From NCBI GenBank assembly GCA_947496355.1, contig CANMCO010000007.1, positions 186,001-250,000 on the forward strand: a stretch of DNA of 64,000 bases. Direction: 5' to 3'. Position 1 is the stretch's first letter, and each line of letters begins with the position of its first letter. The DNA comes from an uncultured Aquimarina sp. Its GTDB lineage: Bacteria > Bacteroidota > Bacteroidia > Flavobacteriales > Flavobacteriaceae. Below the pieces are notes generated by a model, which was not told where the DNA came from, did no database searches, and saw nothing but the letters and a program-made list of their open reading frames with translations. Below are positions 1-8,063 of this stretch, in pieces. Position numbers and translations under genes: made by a program.

Positions 1-66
1 AATAAGTTCTTTGAGGCAAAAGCCAAACTATTTAATAGCTTGGCCGTAAACCCTGAAAATCTTTAA
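1..66 (+). CDS. C-terminal tail of an unidentified protein (partial)
   Basis: An open frame enters from the left edge and ends at a TAA at 64-66, giving 21 residues that end in NPENL. It converges on the barrel gene that ends at 85, so a gene end here fits the layout. The piece is too short to identify. Confidence 0.4.
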   Translation, partial: NKFFEAKAKLFNSLAVNPENL

Positions 67-84
67 AGAATTCGTGTTTTCTAA

Positions 85-1293
85 TTAAAAATACTTTGAA
101 ATAGATATCCTGAAGAAACTATCTTCTCTAAAATTAGAAAGGATGAATTCGTTTCTGTCAATATCATTGAAAATTCGTGCTTCAATTTCTGCGGTCCAAC
201 TGCTTCCAAAACGTCTTGAAGCTTCTAAACTAAAGATGGTACTGCTGGATTCAAGATCAGCAATTCCTCCAATCAATATAGAAGTGTCTTGTGTGTCATT
301 AAAAGCAATACGGCTTCCAAAAAATACATCATTTTGCAATGCATTTAATGCCAATTCATCTCGTTCATCATATAAATATTCACCAAGGAGACCTATATCC
401 AATCCATTTCCATCAATATTAGAAAAAGTGTATTCTAACCCTGCCACTAATGCAAAGAAATCTTGAACATCAGCATTGCGATAAATGGATTCTAGTTTCC
501 ATAGAAAAGCGTCATGTGTGATTTGTAATTCTAAACCCGTTTGATTGATTACGGGATAAAAAGCATTTATATTTCCTTCGGTATCAAATGTAAAGAGTGG
601 TTCTCTACCAGTTCCATAAAAATGAGATAATCCGATATCAAAAATATCAAAGTAATGTTTCCAACGAAAAGCGAGATCTTGTCTCCACTCCTTAGCACTG
701 CTTTCATATTCCAAGTCATCTTTATCAATCACTGTTGGAAAGCGTAACCTTCCTTTTTCTCCGGCAAAGGTACGTTTGCGGTGATAGGGGAGGTAAAAGA
801 AATCAAAGGTTCCAAATTTTTGAGTTATCCAGGTAAACTGCGCCATGGGTTGCCCTAACTTTTCTTCTCCATCAAACGTTTCCACAGCATCGGTTTGATT
901 AATAATATCTACCAAGTGATTGCTCTCGGCAACGCCCCAATACACTTTTTTAAGTCCCAGGCTAAACTCCCAGTTGTTTTTGGCTTTTTGATAATATAAT
1001 TCGCGAATATCCCAATGCGTACGTTCGTCATCCACATCCAAGCGGAAAAAACCCTTGAAATTAATACTTTCATAGCCTTTATTCCAGTCTATTGTATATT
1101 CTGGCCGTATCGCCAAAGAAGGGAAATGATCTTCTTGTCCTTCAAAAAGCGCATCTTCATAGAAGTAGCGATACTCTGACTCTAATTCTAACTCAAAATC
1201 ATGATTCACGTTCTTAGGTGTTTCGTTTTGAGAGTACATGCTAATTATGCCAAATAGCAGAGATGTTACAAGATAGATATATTTAATCCTCAT
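85..1293 (-). CDS. outer-membrane beta-barrel protein of an RND export operon
   Basis: 402 aa with a cleavable signal peptide (about residues 1-21, ending SMYSQ). The rest shows the alternating polar/aromatic pattern of transmembrane beta strands and ends in a terminal Phe (ISISKYF), as outer-membrane barrels do. It is the last gene of an operon with the MMPL-type RND exporter (2226-4607), the LolA-like periplasmic protein and a 38-aa membrane peptide. In other bacteria MMPL exporters are often neighboured by DUF1302-like outer-membrane proteins and LolA-fold proteins. I infer that this barrel is the outer-membrane partner of the exporter, probably handling a lipid or hydrophobic compound. 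The family name is not certain from sequence alone. Confidence 0.75.
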   Translation of the reverse strand: MRIKYIYLVTSLLFGIISMYSQNETPKNVNHDFELELESEYRYFYEDALFEGQEDHFPSLAIRPEYTIDWNKGYESINFKGFFRLDVDDERTHWDIRELYYQKAKNNWEFSLGLKKVYWGVAESNHLVDIINQTDAVETFDGEEKLGQPMAQFTWITQKFGTFDFFYLPYHRKRTFAGEKGRLRFPTVIDKDDLEYESSAKEWRQDLAFRWKHYFDIFDIGLSHFYGTGREPLFTFDTEGNINAFYPVINQTGLELQITHDAFLWKLESIYRNADVQDFFALVAGLEYTFSNIDGNGLDIGLLGEYLYDERDELALNALQNDVFFGSRIAFNDTQDTSILIGGIADLESSSTIFSLEASRRFGSSWTAEIEARIFNDIDRNEFILSNFREDSFFRISISKYF

Positions 1294-1296
1294 GTA

Positions 1297-1413
1297 TTAA
1301 ATTTTAATGCTTTGTATATGGTAAAACACAAGGCCAGGTCGCAACAATAGTAACAATCCACTAACCAAAAGAACCGCCATGGGGTATAATAGACTTAGCC
1401 TTGTGTATTTCAT
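1297..1413 (-). CDS. 38-aa single-span membrane peptide in the RND operon
   Basis: A short frame fills the gap between the LolA-like gene and the barrel gene almost exactly: its ATG lies 10 nt after the LolA-like stop, and its TAA lies 3 nt before the barrel ATG. The peptide begins MKYTRLSLLYPMAVLLVSG and has one hydrophobic span (about residues 8-31, ending in five Leu) flanked by basic residues. The fit, polarity and membrane character suggest a real small subunit of the exporter, but no homolog is known to me. Confidence 0.55.
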   Translation of the reverse strand: MKYTRLSLLYPMAVLLVSGLLLLLRPGLVFYHIQSIKI

Positions 1414-1423
1414 TATTTTTTAT

Positions 1424-2197
1424 TTATTGTCCAGCTCTCTGAAGCGCAACTTGTGTAAAATCTTCATCAGCAAGTTCTGCTTCAAAGTTGTATTCACTAA
1501 ATTTCAGTAATGTTTCTTTATTACTTTGGTGATTAACCATATTGAATGTTAATGCTCTCCAAAATTTTCCTTTGTATAATTTGTAGTCACTATAAGTTAG
1601 GGTCTTTAAAAGAGAATTTTTGCGGTCATAGAATTCAACTTTTTCAATACGATATCCTTTGTCCTTGTTATAGGAAACAATGCGTCTAGTATATCCTGAT
1701 TTTGGATCAACCGGGTCTTGTTCTACAATTAAAAGACTTCCTTTTTCTTCCAAAAATTTATAAGAATATTTTTCAACTTCTTGCGAAGAAAGGTCTTCAT
1801 ACGCAAACTCACTACCCACAAACGGACCGGACTTATTATTAGATGATATTCTTTTTACTCTTTTGATTGAAGGTAAGAACAACCATTGATCATCTGATCC
1901 AACTTTATGAGTAAAAGTCAGGGTCGAGGTTCCTTTTACATCTTTTGGACTATTAAAAACAATCATGGATTTATCCCCATCTTCCGTTTGTTCTAATGTT
2001 CTGGTCACTAGTAAACGTTCACTAGTCTGACCATTTTTGTTTTTTAAGGTCATTTTCAGGTTTACAATAGAGCTATTAAACCCTTGGTCTGCTTTGTCTG
2101 CCGCAACGGCAATTTGTAATCCTCGTTCTTCTGCACTTTGGGCAGATGCTATTGAAATGGTTAGGAATGCTATTCCTGCTAAAATTATTGTCTTCAT
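1424..2197 (-). CDS. LolA-like outer-membrane lipoprotein-sorting protein
   Basis: 257 aa from the ATG at 2197. A longer frame starts at 2236, but it overlaps the RND gene, while the internal Met begins a clear signal peptide (MKTIILAGIAFLTISIASAQ). The mature part has the LolA/LolB-type fold signature of this export-associated family: a repeated beta structure with VTRTLEQTEDGDKSMIVF and a later W-x-F-LPS segment (residues about 105-115). Such proteins shuttle a hydrophobic ligand across the periplasm. It sits directly downstream of the MMPL exporter and upstream of the barrel gene, so I infer a role as periplasmic carrier in one export pathway. Confidence 0.8.
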   Translation of the reverse strand: MKTIILAGIAFLTISIASAQSAEERGLQIAVAADKADQGFNSSIVNLKMTLKNKNGQTSERLLVTRTLEQTEDGDKSMIVFNSPKDVKGTSTLTFTHKVGSDDQWLFLPSIKRVKRISSNNKSGPFVGSEFAYEDLSSQEVEKYSYKFLEEKGSLLIVEQDPVDPKSGYTRRIVSYNKDKGYRIEKVEFYDRKNSLLKTLTYSDYKLYKGKFWRALTFNMVNHQSNKETLLKFSEYNFEAELADEDFTQVALQRAGQ

Positions 2198-2225
2198 AAT
2201 GATACTTATTATTGTTTTTGATTTA

Positions 2226-4607
2226 TTATTTATCAAGTTGTACTTGTGGTTTTAAATTTTTCACAGGTTTTGTTGCTTCACTTTTTTTACTAACAAGGAT
2301 AAGTAGCGATGGTAGCAGAATGAAATCAATGATTAATGCAGAAAGGATAATGATAACGGTTATCCTTGCCATGTAACTATTTAAGGCAAATGAAGAGGTA
2401 GAAAGAACCGCAAACCCTGCTAATAGTACAATTGTAGTGGTTACTAATGCTTTACCAACCGTTTCAAAAGCATAAATAACTGCTTGTCTGGAATCATAAC
2501 CTAATTCACGCCTTGCTCTAAGGAACTTACTCATAAAATGTACTGTATCATCTACTATAATTCCTAGAGTCATTCCAAAAACAATCACCATCCCAGTATT
2601 GATCTGTGCCTTGTACATTGCCCAAAAACCGAAACCTACCAAAACAGGAGTTACATTAGGAATAATACTAAGTAGTCCTAGTTTAAAATTTCTTAAGGCA
2701 AACATTAAGACTAACGAAATCAATAATAGTGCTATTATGTTTCCTTTAAACATACTGTCTGCCTGGCGAAACCCAAGTGTAGAGAACATTAAAGTAGGAC
2801 TTACACCAATGGCGTGCATAGATTCTGGTGTGTTTTTCTCTAACCAGTTTTCGGCTCTTTTAGAAAAAGCAATCATCTCTGCGCTCGAAATATTTTCAAT
2901 AGTTACGGTAACACGAGTTTCTGATTTGTCTACATTAATTTGATTGTTTAAGTCTAAACCAAATGGCAGTGACAGTTCATATAACAGTAAGTATTGAGCC
3001 GCTTCTTCGCGATTATCCGGAGTTCGATAATAGTTTTCATTATCACCATGCATGGATCGATTAACTCTACGGGCAACCTCACTAAAAGCATTTACATGAA
3101 CCACCTCGGGTTGTTCGTTTAACCAATCTTCAAAGGCATTTAATTTCTGAAGGTATTCGGGATTATTTATACCTCCACTTTCTCCACTTCCCACAGAAAA
3201 TTCAACGTTATAAATTCCTGTAAGATTTTCACTGATATAATCAGTATCACTTCTAAATTGTACAGTTTCATCAAAGTAATTGATAAACTCGTCATTAAAC
3301 TGATTTTTTGTTGCTAGATAGGTAAGTCCGCCAATAACAACTAATGAAATTAGAGTCAGTCTCACAGGTTGTTTAGCTACAAAATGACCAAGATTAGTAT
3401 ACGAACTAATTTTTTCTACAGTAGCTTCTTTTTTAGCTTTTACTTTGATAGGTAAAATAGCCATAAGTGCCGGCAAAGCGGTAGTAGAATATAAAAAAGC
3501 CATTGTCATCCCAAAAGCTGTAATATTACCTAAATCCCAAAACGGGGGAACATCTCCAAAGTTCATGGTCAAAAACCCAATTACTGTGGTCAAGCTGGTA
3601 ATAAATACGGGCATAAAGTTGAGGCGCATGGATTCTGCTAATGCATCTTTTTTGGTGTATCCATCTTTCCGCATTTTTTGTAACATGGTGATGAGAATGT
3701 GAATACTGTCGGCCACCGCTAGTGTTAATATCATGGTTGGAAATACTGACGAAGGAGGGGTAAGTTTTATCCCCATGATTCCCACAAATCCAATAGCACT
3801 CATAATAGAAAATAGCACTACTACCAAGGTAGCTATGGTGCTAAAAAAGCTTCTGGTAAGAATTAAAGTGGTAATAATTACAATAACTAACATAATCATA
3901 GTAAGCATTAAATCTCTCATAGAGGATTCAAAGAAAGCCGTGTTTAAAGGAACCAAGCCAGATGAATGTACTTGAAAATTAGGATGTTTTTCCTTAAAAT
4001 CTGAAATTGCTCCACGAACAAAGGCCGTTACCTCAGGTATTTCTTTAGCACTGTCTTCTCCGGGGAGGCGAACAGTAACATTGATAGCCGTCACGCTCCC
4101 TTTTTCGTTTAGTAAACGATTTACTAAAAGCGGTTCTTTTAATGCTTTTTCTTTAATTACCTTGATTTCTGCATCTGTTTTGGAAGCGGATTCATAAGAT
4201 AGATCATCTACATACAAATCGTCTCCTTGTGCACTGGTATGCTGAAAATTAGTAATTGCATCTACTCTGGAAGAATAAGGAGTGTTCCAGGCCTCTGCGG
4301 TTAATTCTTCTATGGCGATTAAGTTTTCTTTTGTGAAAACATCTCCGTTAGAAGGGGAGAGTACGATTACAATGTTGTCATCTTTTGTGTATTTTTCTTG
4401 AAGTGCATCAAAAGCTTCCAATTCTGGATTGGATTCACTGAAAAATACATGATAATCCCCATCAAACTCCATATTACCTTGTGAGCCAAGCCCTATAGCA
4501 ATAATCAAAGTTGTAATTAATACGGGCCACTTGAACTTAATTGTAAATTCTGCCCATTTTTTTGCAAACGCATTGGTAGCGTTACTAGCTTTTTTAAGTG
4601 CATTCAT
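2226..4607 (-). CDS. MMPL-type RND family exporter
   Basis: 793 aa inner-membrane transporter with the duplicated RND layout: TM1 (about 28-45), a large periplasmic loop, five or six helices (about 235-400), a second loop after a helix near 415-435, then a final helix block (about 630-785). Asp-containing motifs VADSIHI and IVDDTVHF occupy equivalent helices of the two halves and are the likely proton-relay residues. The length and single-gene organization match the MMPL/predicted-exporter branch rather than AcrB-type pumps. It is the first gene of the exporter operon. The upstream region (4608-4874) carries three TetR-type boxes, so induction by loss of the TetR repressor is likely. The substrate is unknown. 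Confidence 0.9.
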   Translation of the reverse strand: MNALKKASNATNAFAKKWAEFTIKFKWPVLITTLIIAIGLGSQGNMEFDGDYHVFFSESNPELEAFDALQEKYTKDDNIVIVLSPSNGDVFTKENLIAIEELTAEAWNTPYSSRVDAITNFQHTSAQGDDLYVDDLSYESASKTDAEIKVIKEKALKEPLLVNRLLNEKGSVTAINVTVRLPGEDSAKEIPEVTAFVRGAISDFKEKHPNFQVHSSGLVPLNTAFFESSMRDLMLTMIMLVIVIITTLILTRSFFSTIATLVVVLFSIMSAIGFVGIMGIKLTPPSSVFPTMILTLAVADSIHILITMLQKMRKDGYTKKDALAESMRLNFMPVFITSLTTVIGFLTMNFGDVPPFWDLGNITAFGMTMAFLYSTTALPALMAILPIKVKAKKEATVEKISSYTNLGHFVAKQPVRLTLISLVVIGGLTYLATKNQFNDEFINYFDETVQFRSDTDYISENLTGIYNVEFSVGSGESGGINNPEYLQKLNAFEDWLNEQPEVVHVNAFSEVARRVNRSMHGDNENYYRTPDNREEAAQYLLLYELSLPFGLDLNNQINVDKSETRVTVTIENISSAEMIAFSKRAENWLEKNTPESMHAIGVSPTLMFSTLGFRQADSMFKGNIIALLLISLVLMFALRNFKLGLLSIIPNVTPVLVGFGFWAMYKAQINTGMVIVFGMTLGIIVDDTVHFMSKFLRARRELGYDSRQAVIYAFETVGKALVTTTIVLLAGFAVLSTSSFALNSYMARITVIIILSALIIDFILLPSLLILVSKKSEATKPVKNLKPQVQLDK

Positions 4608-4621
4608 ATTATTTTAATTAG

Positions 4622-4637
4622 TTGACCAGTCGACTAT
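4622..4637. promoter_or_regulatory. TetR-type operator box 1
   Basis: TTGACCAGTCGACTAT, 15 bp upstream of the RND ATG. It shares the core TTGACCrGTCGnnTAT with two further boxes in the same gap and one upstream of the tetR gene. Confidence 0.6.
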
Positions 4638-4752
4638 ATGTTTTAACGGAAGTCCTCCTGGTGCAGGTTGTTGTGAGTTTTATATTTAGACGATTTAATT
4701 CCGGATAATTGGACAGGTCATAAAAGAAATTGAACTAAAATTATTAAATAAT

Positions 4753-4769
4753 TGACCGGTCGGTTATTA
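4753..4769. promoter_or_regulatory. TetR-type operator box 2
   Basis: TTGACCGGTCGGTTATT contains the perfect palindrome GACCGGTC, a common core in operators of this family. It lies between tetR and the RND operon. Confidence 0.65.
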
Positions 4770-4840
4770 GTTTATGTATTTTTATTTGATTGCTAGATTA
4801 TAGTTTATATGTTATTCGAATATTGTTTTTAAATAAATAA

Positions 4841-4857
4841 TTGACCAGTCGTCTATT
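4841..4857. promoter_or_regulatory. TetR-type operator box 3
   Basis: TTGACCAGTCGTCTATT, immediately downstream of the tetR stop codon and upstream of the RND operon. It differs from box 2 at three core positions. Confidence 0.6.
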
Positions 4858-4874
4858 AAGTGCTCAAAAAAAAA

Positions 4875-5471
4875 TTATTTTAAAAGAATCATTCTGACCA
4901 TATTAGTGAAATTGTCGATAGGGTAGGCACTATCCATTTCTTTCATAGACACCATTGCCCCTTTACCTGCATCTTCCATAAAAGCAACAAGATCCGAAGC
5001 CTCAATTTTAGAGTCCATCTCACCTAGATTTTGTGCCTCTTCTATTACCTCTGTTATATATGTCTTTACCATTTCGGTTTTAGCATTAATTGCATTTCGA
5101 ATTGCTTCATTATGCTCAGCCATCTCGTTAGCTAGGTTACAGCCCATACATCCCATTTTGCAATCAAATTCCTCTTTTAGAACCTTAGATCGAAATTCAT
5201 AGAAGTCTATCACACGTTGTCTTGGTGACACCGACCTATTTTGCAAAATCTCTAATGCCGGCGGAAATTGCATATCAAAATACTTTTCAATAGACTTAAC
5301 TGCAAAATCTTCCTTGCTTTCAAAATAAAAGTAGAAAGACCCCTTGGGGACACCAGCTTCTTTTACAATATCATTTACGCTTGTAGCATTATAACCTTTT
5401 GACCATAGTAGCATCATACCCTTTTCGATAAGGGCATCAGCTTTTATTTCATGTTTTAGTGTCTTTGACAT
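4875..5471 (-). CDS. TetR/AcrR family transcriptional repressor
   Basis: 198 aa. The N-terminal DNA-binding domain is typical: helix ADALIEKGMMLLWSKGYNATSV, then the helix-turn-helix NDIVKEAGVPKGSFYFYFESKEDF (residues about 33-58). The C-terminal ligand domain contains a Cys cluster, DCKMGCMGCN (about residues 102-111), seen in a TetR branch whose members often control export or oxidoreductase genes. It precedes the RND operon on the same strand, and boxes of one sequence flank both promoters, so it very likely represses itself and the exporter. The inducer is unknown; the cysteines might sense an electrophile. Confidence 0.93.
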   Translation of the reverse strand: MSKTLKHEIKADALIEKGMMLLWSKGYNATSVNDIVKEAGVPKGSFYFYFESKEDFAVKSIEKYFDMQFPPALEILQNRSVSPRQRVIDFYEFRSKVLKEEFDCKMGCMGCNLANEMAEHNEAIRNAINAKTEMVKTYITEVIEEAQNLGEMDSKIEASDLVAFMEDAGKGAMVSMKEMDSAYPIDNFTNMVRMILLK

Positions 5472-5498
5472 TGTTTGTTATAATTCTGAGACAAAAGT

Positions 5499-5515
5499 AT
5501 GACCACTCGTCTAGT
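5499..5515. promoter_or_regulatory. TetR-type operator box 4 (autoregulation)
   Basis: ATGACCACTCGTCTAGT lies 28 bp upstream of the tetR ATG and matches box 3 apart from a few changes. It suggests self-repression. Confidence 0.55.
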
Positions 5516-5565
5516 AAAACAAAATTTTGAGTGTTAAAGTTTTGTTTATGCTCTGTGAACCACTG

Positions 5566-6285
5566 TCAATTAAGAAAATTGAATATTTCTTCAAGCTGTC
5601 TATTCCAATTTTTAAAATCATGACCTCCCTTTGTTTCGAGAGTTTTGATAGTATAGTTTTTAGAAGTATAAATAGTATAAAGATCATTAAAGTAGCTTTC
5701 GGCATCATTAGTACCTGTAGAAAGAAAAATGTTTAGATCTTTATTTTTTGAAAAGCTAATATCTCTTATCAATTCTTCTTTTTTTGGATAGGTAACAGGA
5801 GAAAGTAACCCAAAGTTCTTAAATGCAGAAGATTTTGCCGAGAAGTAAGCTCCATTCAACCCGCCAAAGGAAATCCCTATCAATGATCGATCTTTGGGAT
5901 TAAAAGTTTGACCAAATGACTTTTCTATGGTTGGGATCAACTCTTCTTCAAAAAATGCTATATATTTTGGATTATTAAAAAAATAGTTATTGCGATAATC
6001 ATTACCTGTTTTTGGATCAATAGTACTTACAAAAACATAAAATGCTTTTGGAATTTTGCCTTCACTAGACAGTTTTTTAATTAGACTTAAGCTTCCATTT
6101 TTTATAAATTTTTTACCATCTGTAACATATACAATAGGTTTATTTTTATTACTAGAATCGGTGTCATAAGTGATGATAGTAATGTTTTTTGACAGTTGTT
6201 TGCTGGCGAATATAGTAGATTGCTCTTGTGCCAGAGAAGTAAAACATATTAATAATGGGCACAATAGTTTGAAAAAGCATTTCAT
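5566..6285 (-). CDS. secreted alpha/beta-hydrolase esterase (esterase D/enterochelin esterase-like)
   Basis: 239 aa from the ATG at 6285, which begins a signal peptide (MKCFFKLLCPLLICFTSLAQ); the frame is open further upstream, but that part runs through a terminator-like hairpin. The protein matches the putative-esterase family: PIVYVTDGKKF near the start, nucleophile elbow GISFGG (Ser), an Asp in GTNDAESYF and a His in GGHDFKNW. It therefore has a full Ser-Asp-His set. It is predicted periplasmic or exported. Substrate unknown. It follows the START-like gene at 6359 but is separated from it by a hairpin, so it may have its own promoter. Confidence 0.85.
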   Translation of the reverse strand: MKCFFKLLCPLLICFTSLAQEQSTIFASKQLSKNITIITYDTDSSNKNKPIVYVTDGKKFIKNGSLSLIKKLSSEGKIPKAFYVFVSTIDPKTGNDYRNNYFFNNPKYIAFFEEELIPTIEKSFGQTFNPKDRSLIGISFGGLNGAYFSAKSSAFKNFGLLSPVTYPKKEELIRDISFSKNKDLNIFLSTGTNDAESYFNDLYTIYTSKNYTIKTLETKGGHDFKNWNRQLEEIFNFLN

Positions 6286-6305
6286 TGTAGCATAATTTTG
6301 ATTGA

Positions 6306-6336
6306 AGATGCTTGAAAATCTACTTTTCAAGCATCT
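6306..6336 (-). terminator. hairpin terminator after the START-like gene
   Basis: Perfect 13-bp inverted repeat (AGATGCTTGAAAA / TTTTCAAGCATCT) with a 5-nt loop, in the gap between two minus-strand genes. It most likely ends the 6359-6868 transcript. Confidence 0.6.
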
Positions 6337-6358
6337 CTTAAATATACTAAACAACATC

Positions 6359-6868
6359 TTACTTAGACGCTGCAATGGCAATATTGGCAATCATCTCACC
6401 CGCCGATTGGTTCAAAAATCCCAAAAACTGTTCTTCAGTCATCTGGGGGTTTTTCAAAAATTGTTCATAGCTACTTGTCCAAACAATCATAGATTTTTTG
6501 TACCCCAGATCGACTACCTTGAAATTGTTGACCATTCCTTTTACCGGAACACCTTCCAACAGCGCATAAGTATACGTTCTACCTTGATCGTCAAATCCTA
6601 CTATACTTTCTTTAAAATACCCTTTTCCGTCGGGAGTTGTACAAACACGTTGTCCTCCAACCCCATGATTCCCTGTCCATTTTACATTGGCAACAGTAGA
6701 TGAATATTTGTCAATATCATCCATTTGTCTTAGTTTCCCCCATACGTTATCGGCAGAAGTTTCTACTACTTTGGTCAACGTTACATTGGCATTTGCTTTT
6801 TGTGCATTGATTTGTGTAAAACCAAATATGGCCATAGCTGCAAAGCTTATTAATTTTACTAGTTTCAT
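6359..6868 (-). CDS. secreted START/SRPBCC-like (polyketide cyclase fold) protein
   Basis: 169 aa with a signal peptide (MKLVKLISFAAMAIFGFTQINAQ). The remainder has the SRPBCC pattern: a first strand VTLTKVVETSADNVWGKLRQM, a central ANVKWTGNHGVGGQRVC, and a long C-terminal helix (about 145-165). Such domains bind a hydrophobic ligand in a helix-grip cavity; no catalytic residues can be assigned. An ECF-like promoter matching those of the sigma-factor locus at 16.8-17.8 kb lies about 30 bp upstream, and two more START-like proteins belong to that locus. I infer that it is part of the same regulon. Confidence 0.82.
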   Translation of the reverse strand: MKLVKLISFAAMAIFGFTQINAQKANANVTLTKVVETSADNVWGKLRQMDDIDKYSSTVANVKWTGNHGVGGQRVCTTPDGKGYFKESIVGFDDQGRTYTYALLEGVPVKGMVNNFKVVDLGYKKSMIVWTSSYEQFLKNPQMTEEQFLGFLNQSAGEMIANIAIAASK

Positions 6869-6898
6869 GATCTATGTTTTTAAAAGTTACTAATGCTT

Positions 6899-6929
6899 TT
6901 TAGATTCAGAAATAAAGAAGTGTGACAAT
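6899..6929 (-). promoter_or_regulatory. ECF-type promoter, variant spacing
   Basis: On the minus strand: ATTGTCACA followed by GAATCTAAA, with 16 nt between GTCACA and TCTAA. The promoters at 16801-16832 and 17780-17811 have the same two elements with 17 nt between them. It precedes the START-like gene. Confidence 0.45.
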
Positions 6930-7015
6930 ATAAATAATGTTTAAAAAGAGTTCTTTTAGAAATATTTAATAATTGTAGTATTACTGACTAATTAAATTCT
7001 CTTTATTTTTAGTTC

Positions 7016-7924
7016 GTGAATCATTTTACCACACTACATGATTATTGCAAAGGCATAAACATTGCACCACCCAAATGGGAACACTTTGATGTACGCACTT
7101 TTGAAGAAAATATGAAAACCGTACACCAGCAAATGCCTCCTTTTAAACATGAATTTTATGCTATTGCGGTAAAGTTGGATGGAGGAGGATTTGCCAAAAC
7201 AGGTAATTATTCAACCGAAAATTTAAAAGCCACCGTTTTTTTTAATTCTCCCTATCAAATTTTGCAATGGGATATTGCACCTGATTGGGAGGGCTTTTAT
7301 ATCATTTTTTCTGAAGATTTTTATCGCAGGGAAAATGAGAAAAAACAGATTAGCATAGATTTCCCTTTTCTTTTGGTAGACAATACAGTACCTATTGAAA
7401 TTTCTAATCATGAAGCAGTAACTTTCATGAAAACCCTTGAAGAAATATATACAGAGTATCATAATGGCGCCAAGTTTTCTGAAGCTATTATCTTTCATCA
7501 TACACAAGTTTTACTGCATAAAGTGGCTAGGCTTTTTCAGGAAAAGGTTCCCAGGGATCAACAAACTTTTATACGTCGAGATAATGATTTGGGGTTGGTT
7601 AGCAGATTCAAAACATTGGTAGAAACTAGTTTTTATCCAAATTTGGGATATGAAAATGGAGAACCTCATAGAGTTCAGTTTTATGCAGATCAACTTAATA
7701 TTCACCCTAATCACCTTAATGCTGTAGTAAAGCGCATTGCTTCACAATCTGCCTCAGAACTGATCTATAAGCATATGGTTTCTCTTGCCAAATCCAAACT
7801 TCAGAATACTGATATTTCGGTCAAGGAAATCGCTTTCGAATTGTATTATAACTATCCCAATCATTTTGCTAATTTCTTCAAAAAACAGATGGGGATGACT
7901 CCTAATCAATTCCGAAAAGGATAA
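7016..7924 (+). CDS. AraC family transcriptional regulator
   Basis: 302 aa, starting at a GTG (7016-7018); the residues that follow (NHFTTLHDYCKGINI) align with the usual start of this AraC branch, and no ATG lies nearby. The N-terminal half is a cupin-like ligand/dimer domain (about 1-170). The C-terminal 100 residues contain two helix-turn-helix motifs: FYADQLNIHPNHLNAVVKRI and SVKEIAFELYYNYPNHFANF, ending with the hallmark GMTPNQFRKG. It is followed by two hydrolase genes whose promoter carries a 21-bp-spaced direct repeat, the geometry expected for AraC proteins, so it probably activates them. Confidence 0.93.
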   Translation: MNHFTTLHDYCKGINIAPPKWEHFDVRTFEENMKTVHQQMPPFKHEFYAIAVKLDGGGFAKTGNYSTENLKATVFFNSPYQILQWDIAPDWEGFYIIFSEDFYRRENEKKQISIDFPFLLVDNTVPIEISNHEAVTFMKTLEEIYTEYHNGAKFSEAIIFHHTQVLLHKVARLFQEKVPRDQQTFIRRDNDLGLVSRFKTLVETSFYPNLGYENGEPHRVQFYADQLNIHPNHLNAVVKRIASQSASELIYKHMVSLAKSKLQNTDISVKEIAFELYYNYPNHFANFFKKQMGMTPNQFRKG

Positions 7925-7949
7925 GAAAACTCACTCTTTTTCATTCTTC

Positions 7950-8014
7950 TTTGAAATCTGTACTTCTTACTTTGAAATCTGTACTATTAACCTTCGATAG
8001 TCGCTGTAGATTTG
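7950..8014 (+). promoter_or_regulatory. AraC-type direct repeat and -7 element upstream of hydrolase operon
   Basis: The 15-mer TTTGAAATCTGTACT occurs at 7950-7964 and again at 7971-7985, exactly 21 bp (two helical turns) apart. A TAnnTTTG -7 box (TAGATTTG, 8007-8014) follows 21 nt later. This is the arrangement of an AraC activator site next to a promoter. Confidence 0.6.
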
Positions 8015-8063
8015 TAGTGTAATTAATTAATTAATAATATTCATAACACTAAAAAATAAAGCC

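Noticed and set aside
2198..2236. N-terminal extension of the LolA-like gene overlapping the exporter
   Set aside because: The internal ATG at 2197 starts a clean signal peptide; the extension would mask it.
5511..5708. 65-aa frame upstream of tetR
   Set aside because: Overlaps the 3' end of the esterase gene on the same strand in another frame and covers the operator region.
6286..6390. N-terminal extension of the esterase
   Set aside because: It runs through the perfect 13-bp hairpin and precedes the signal peptide.
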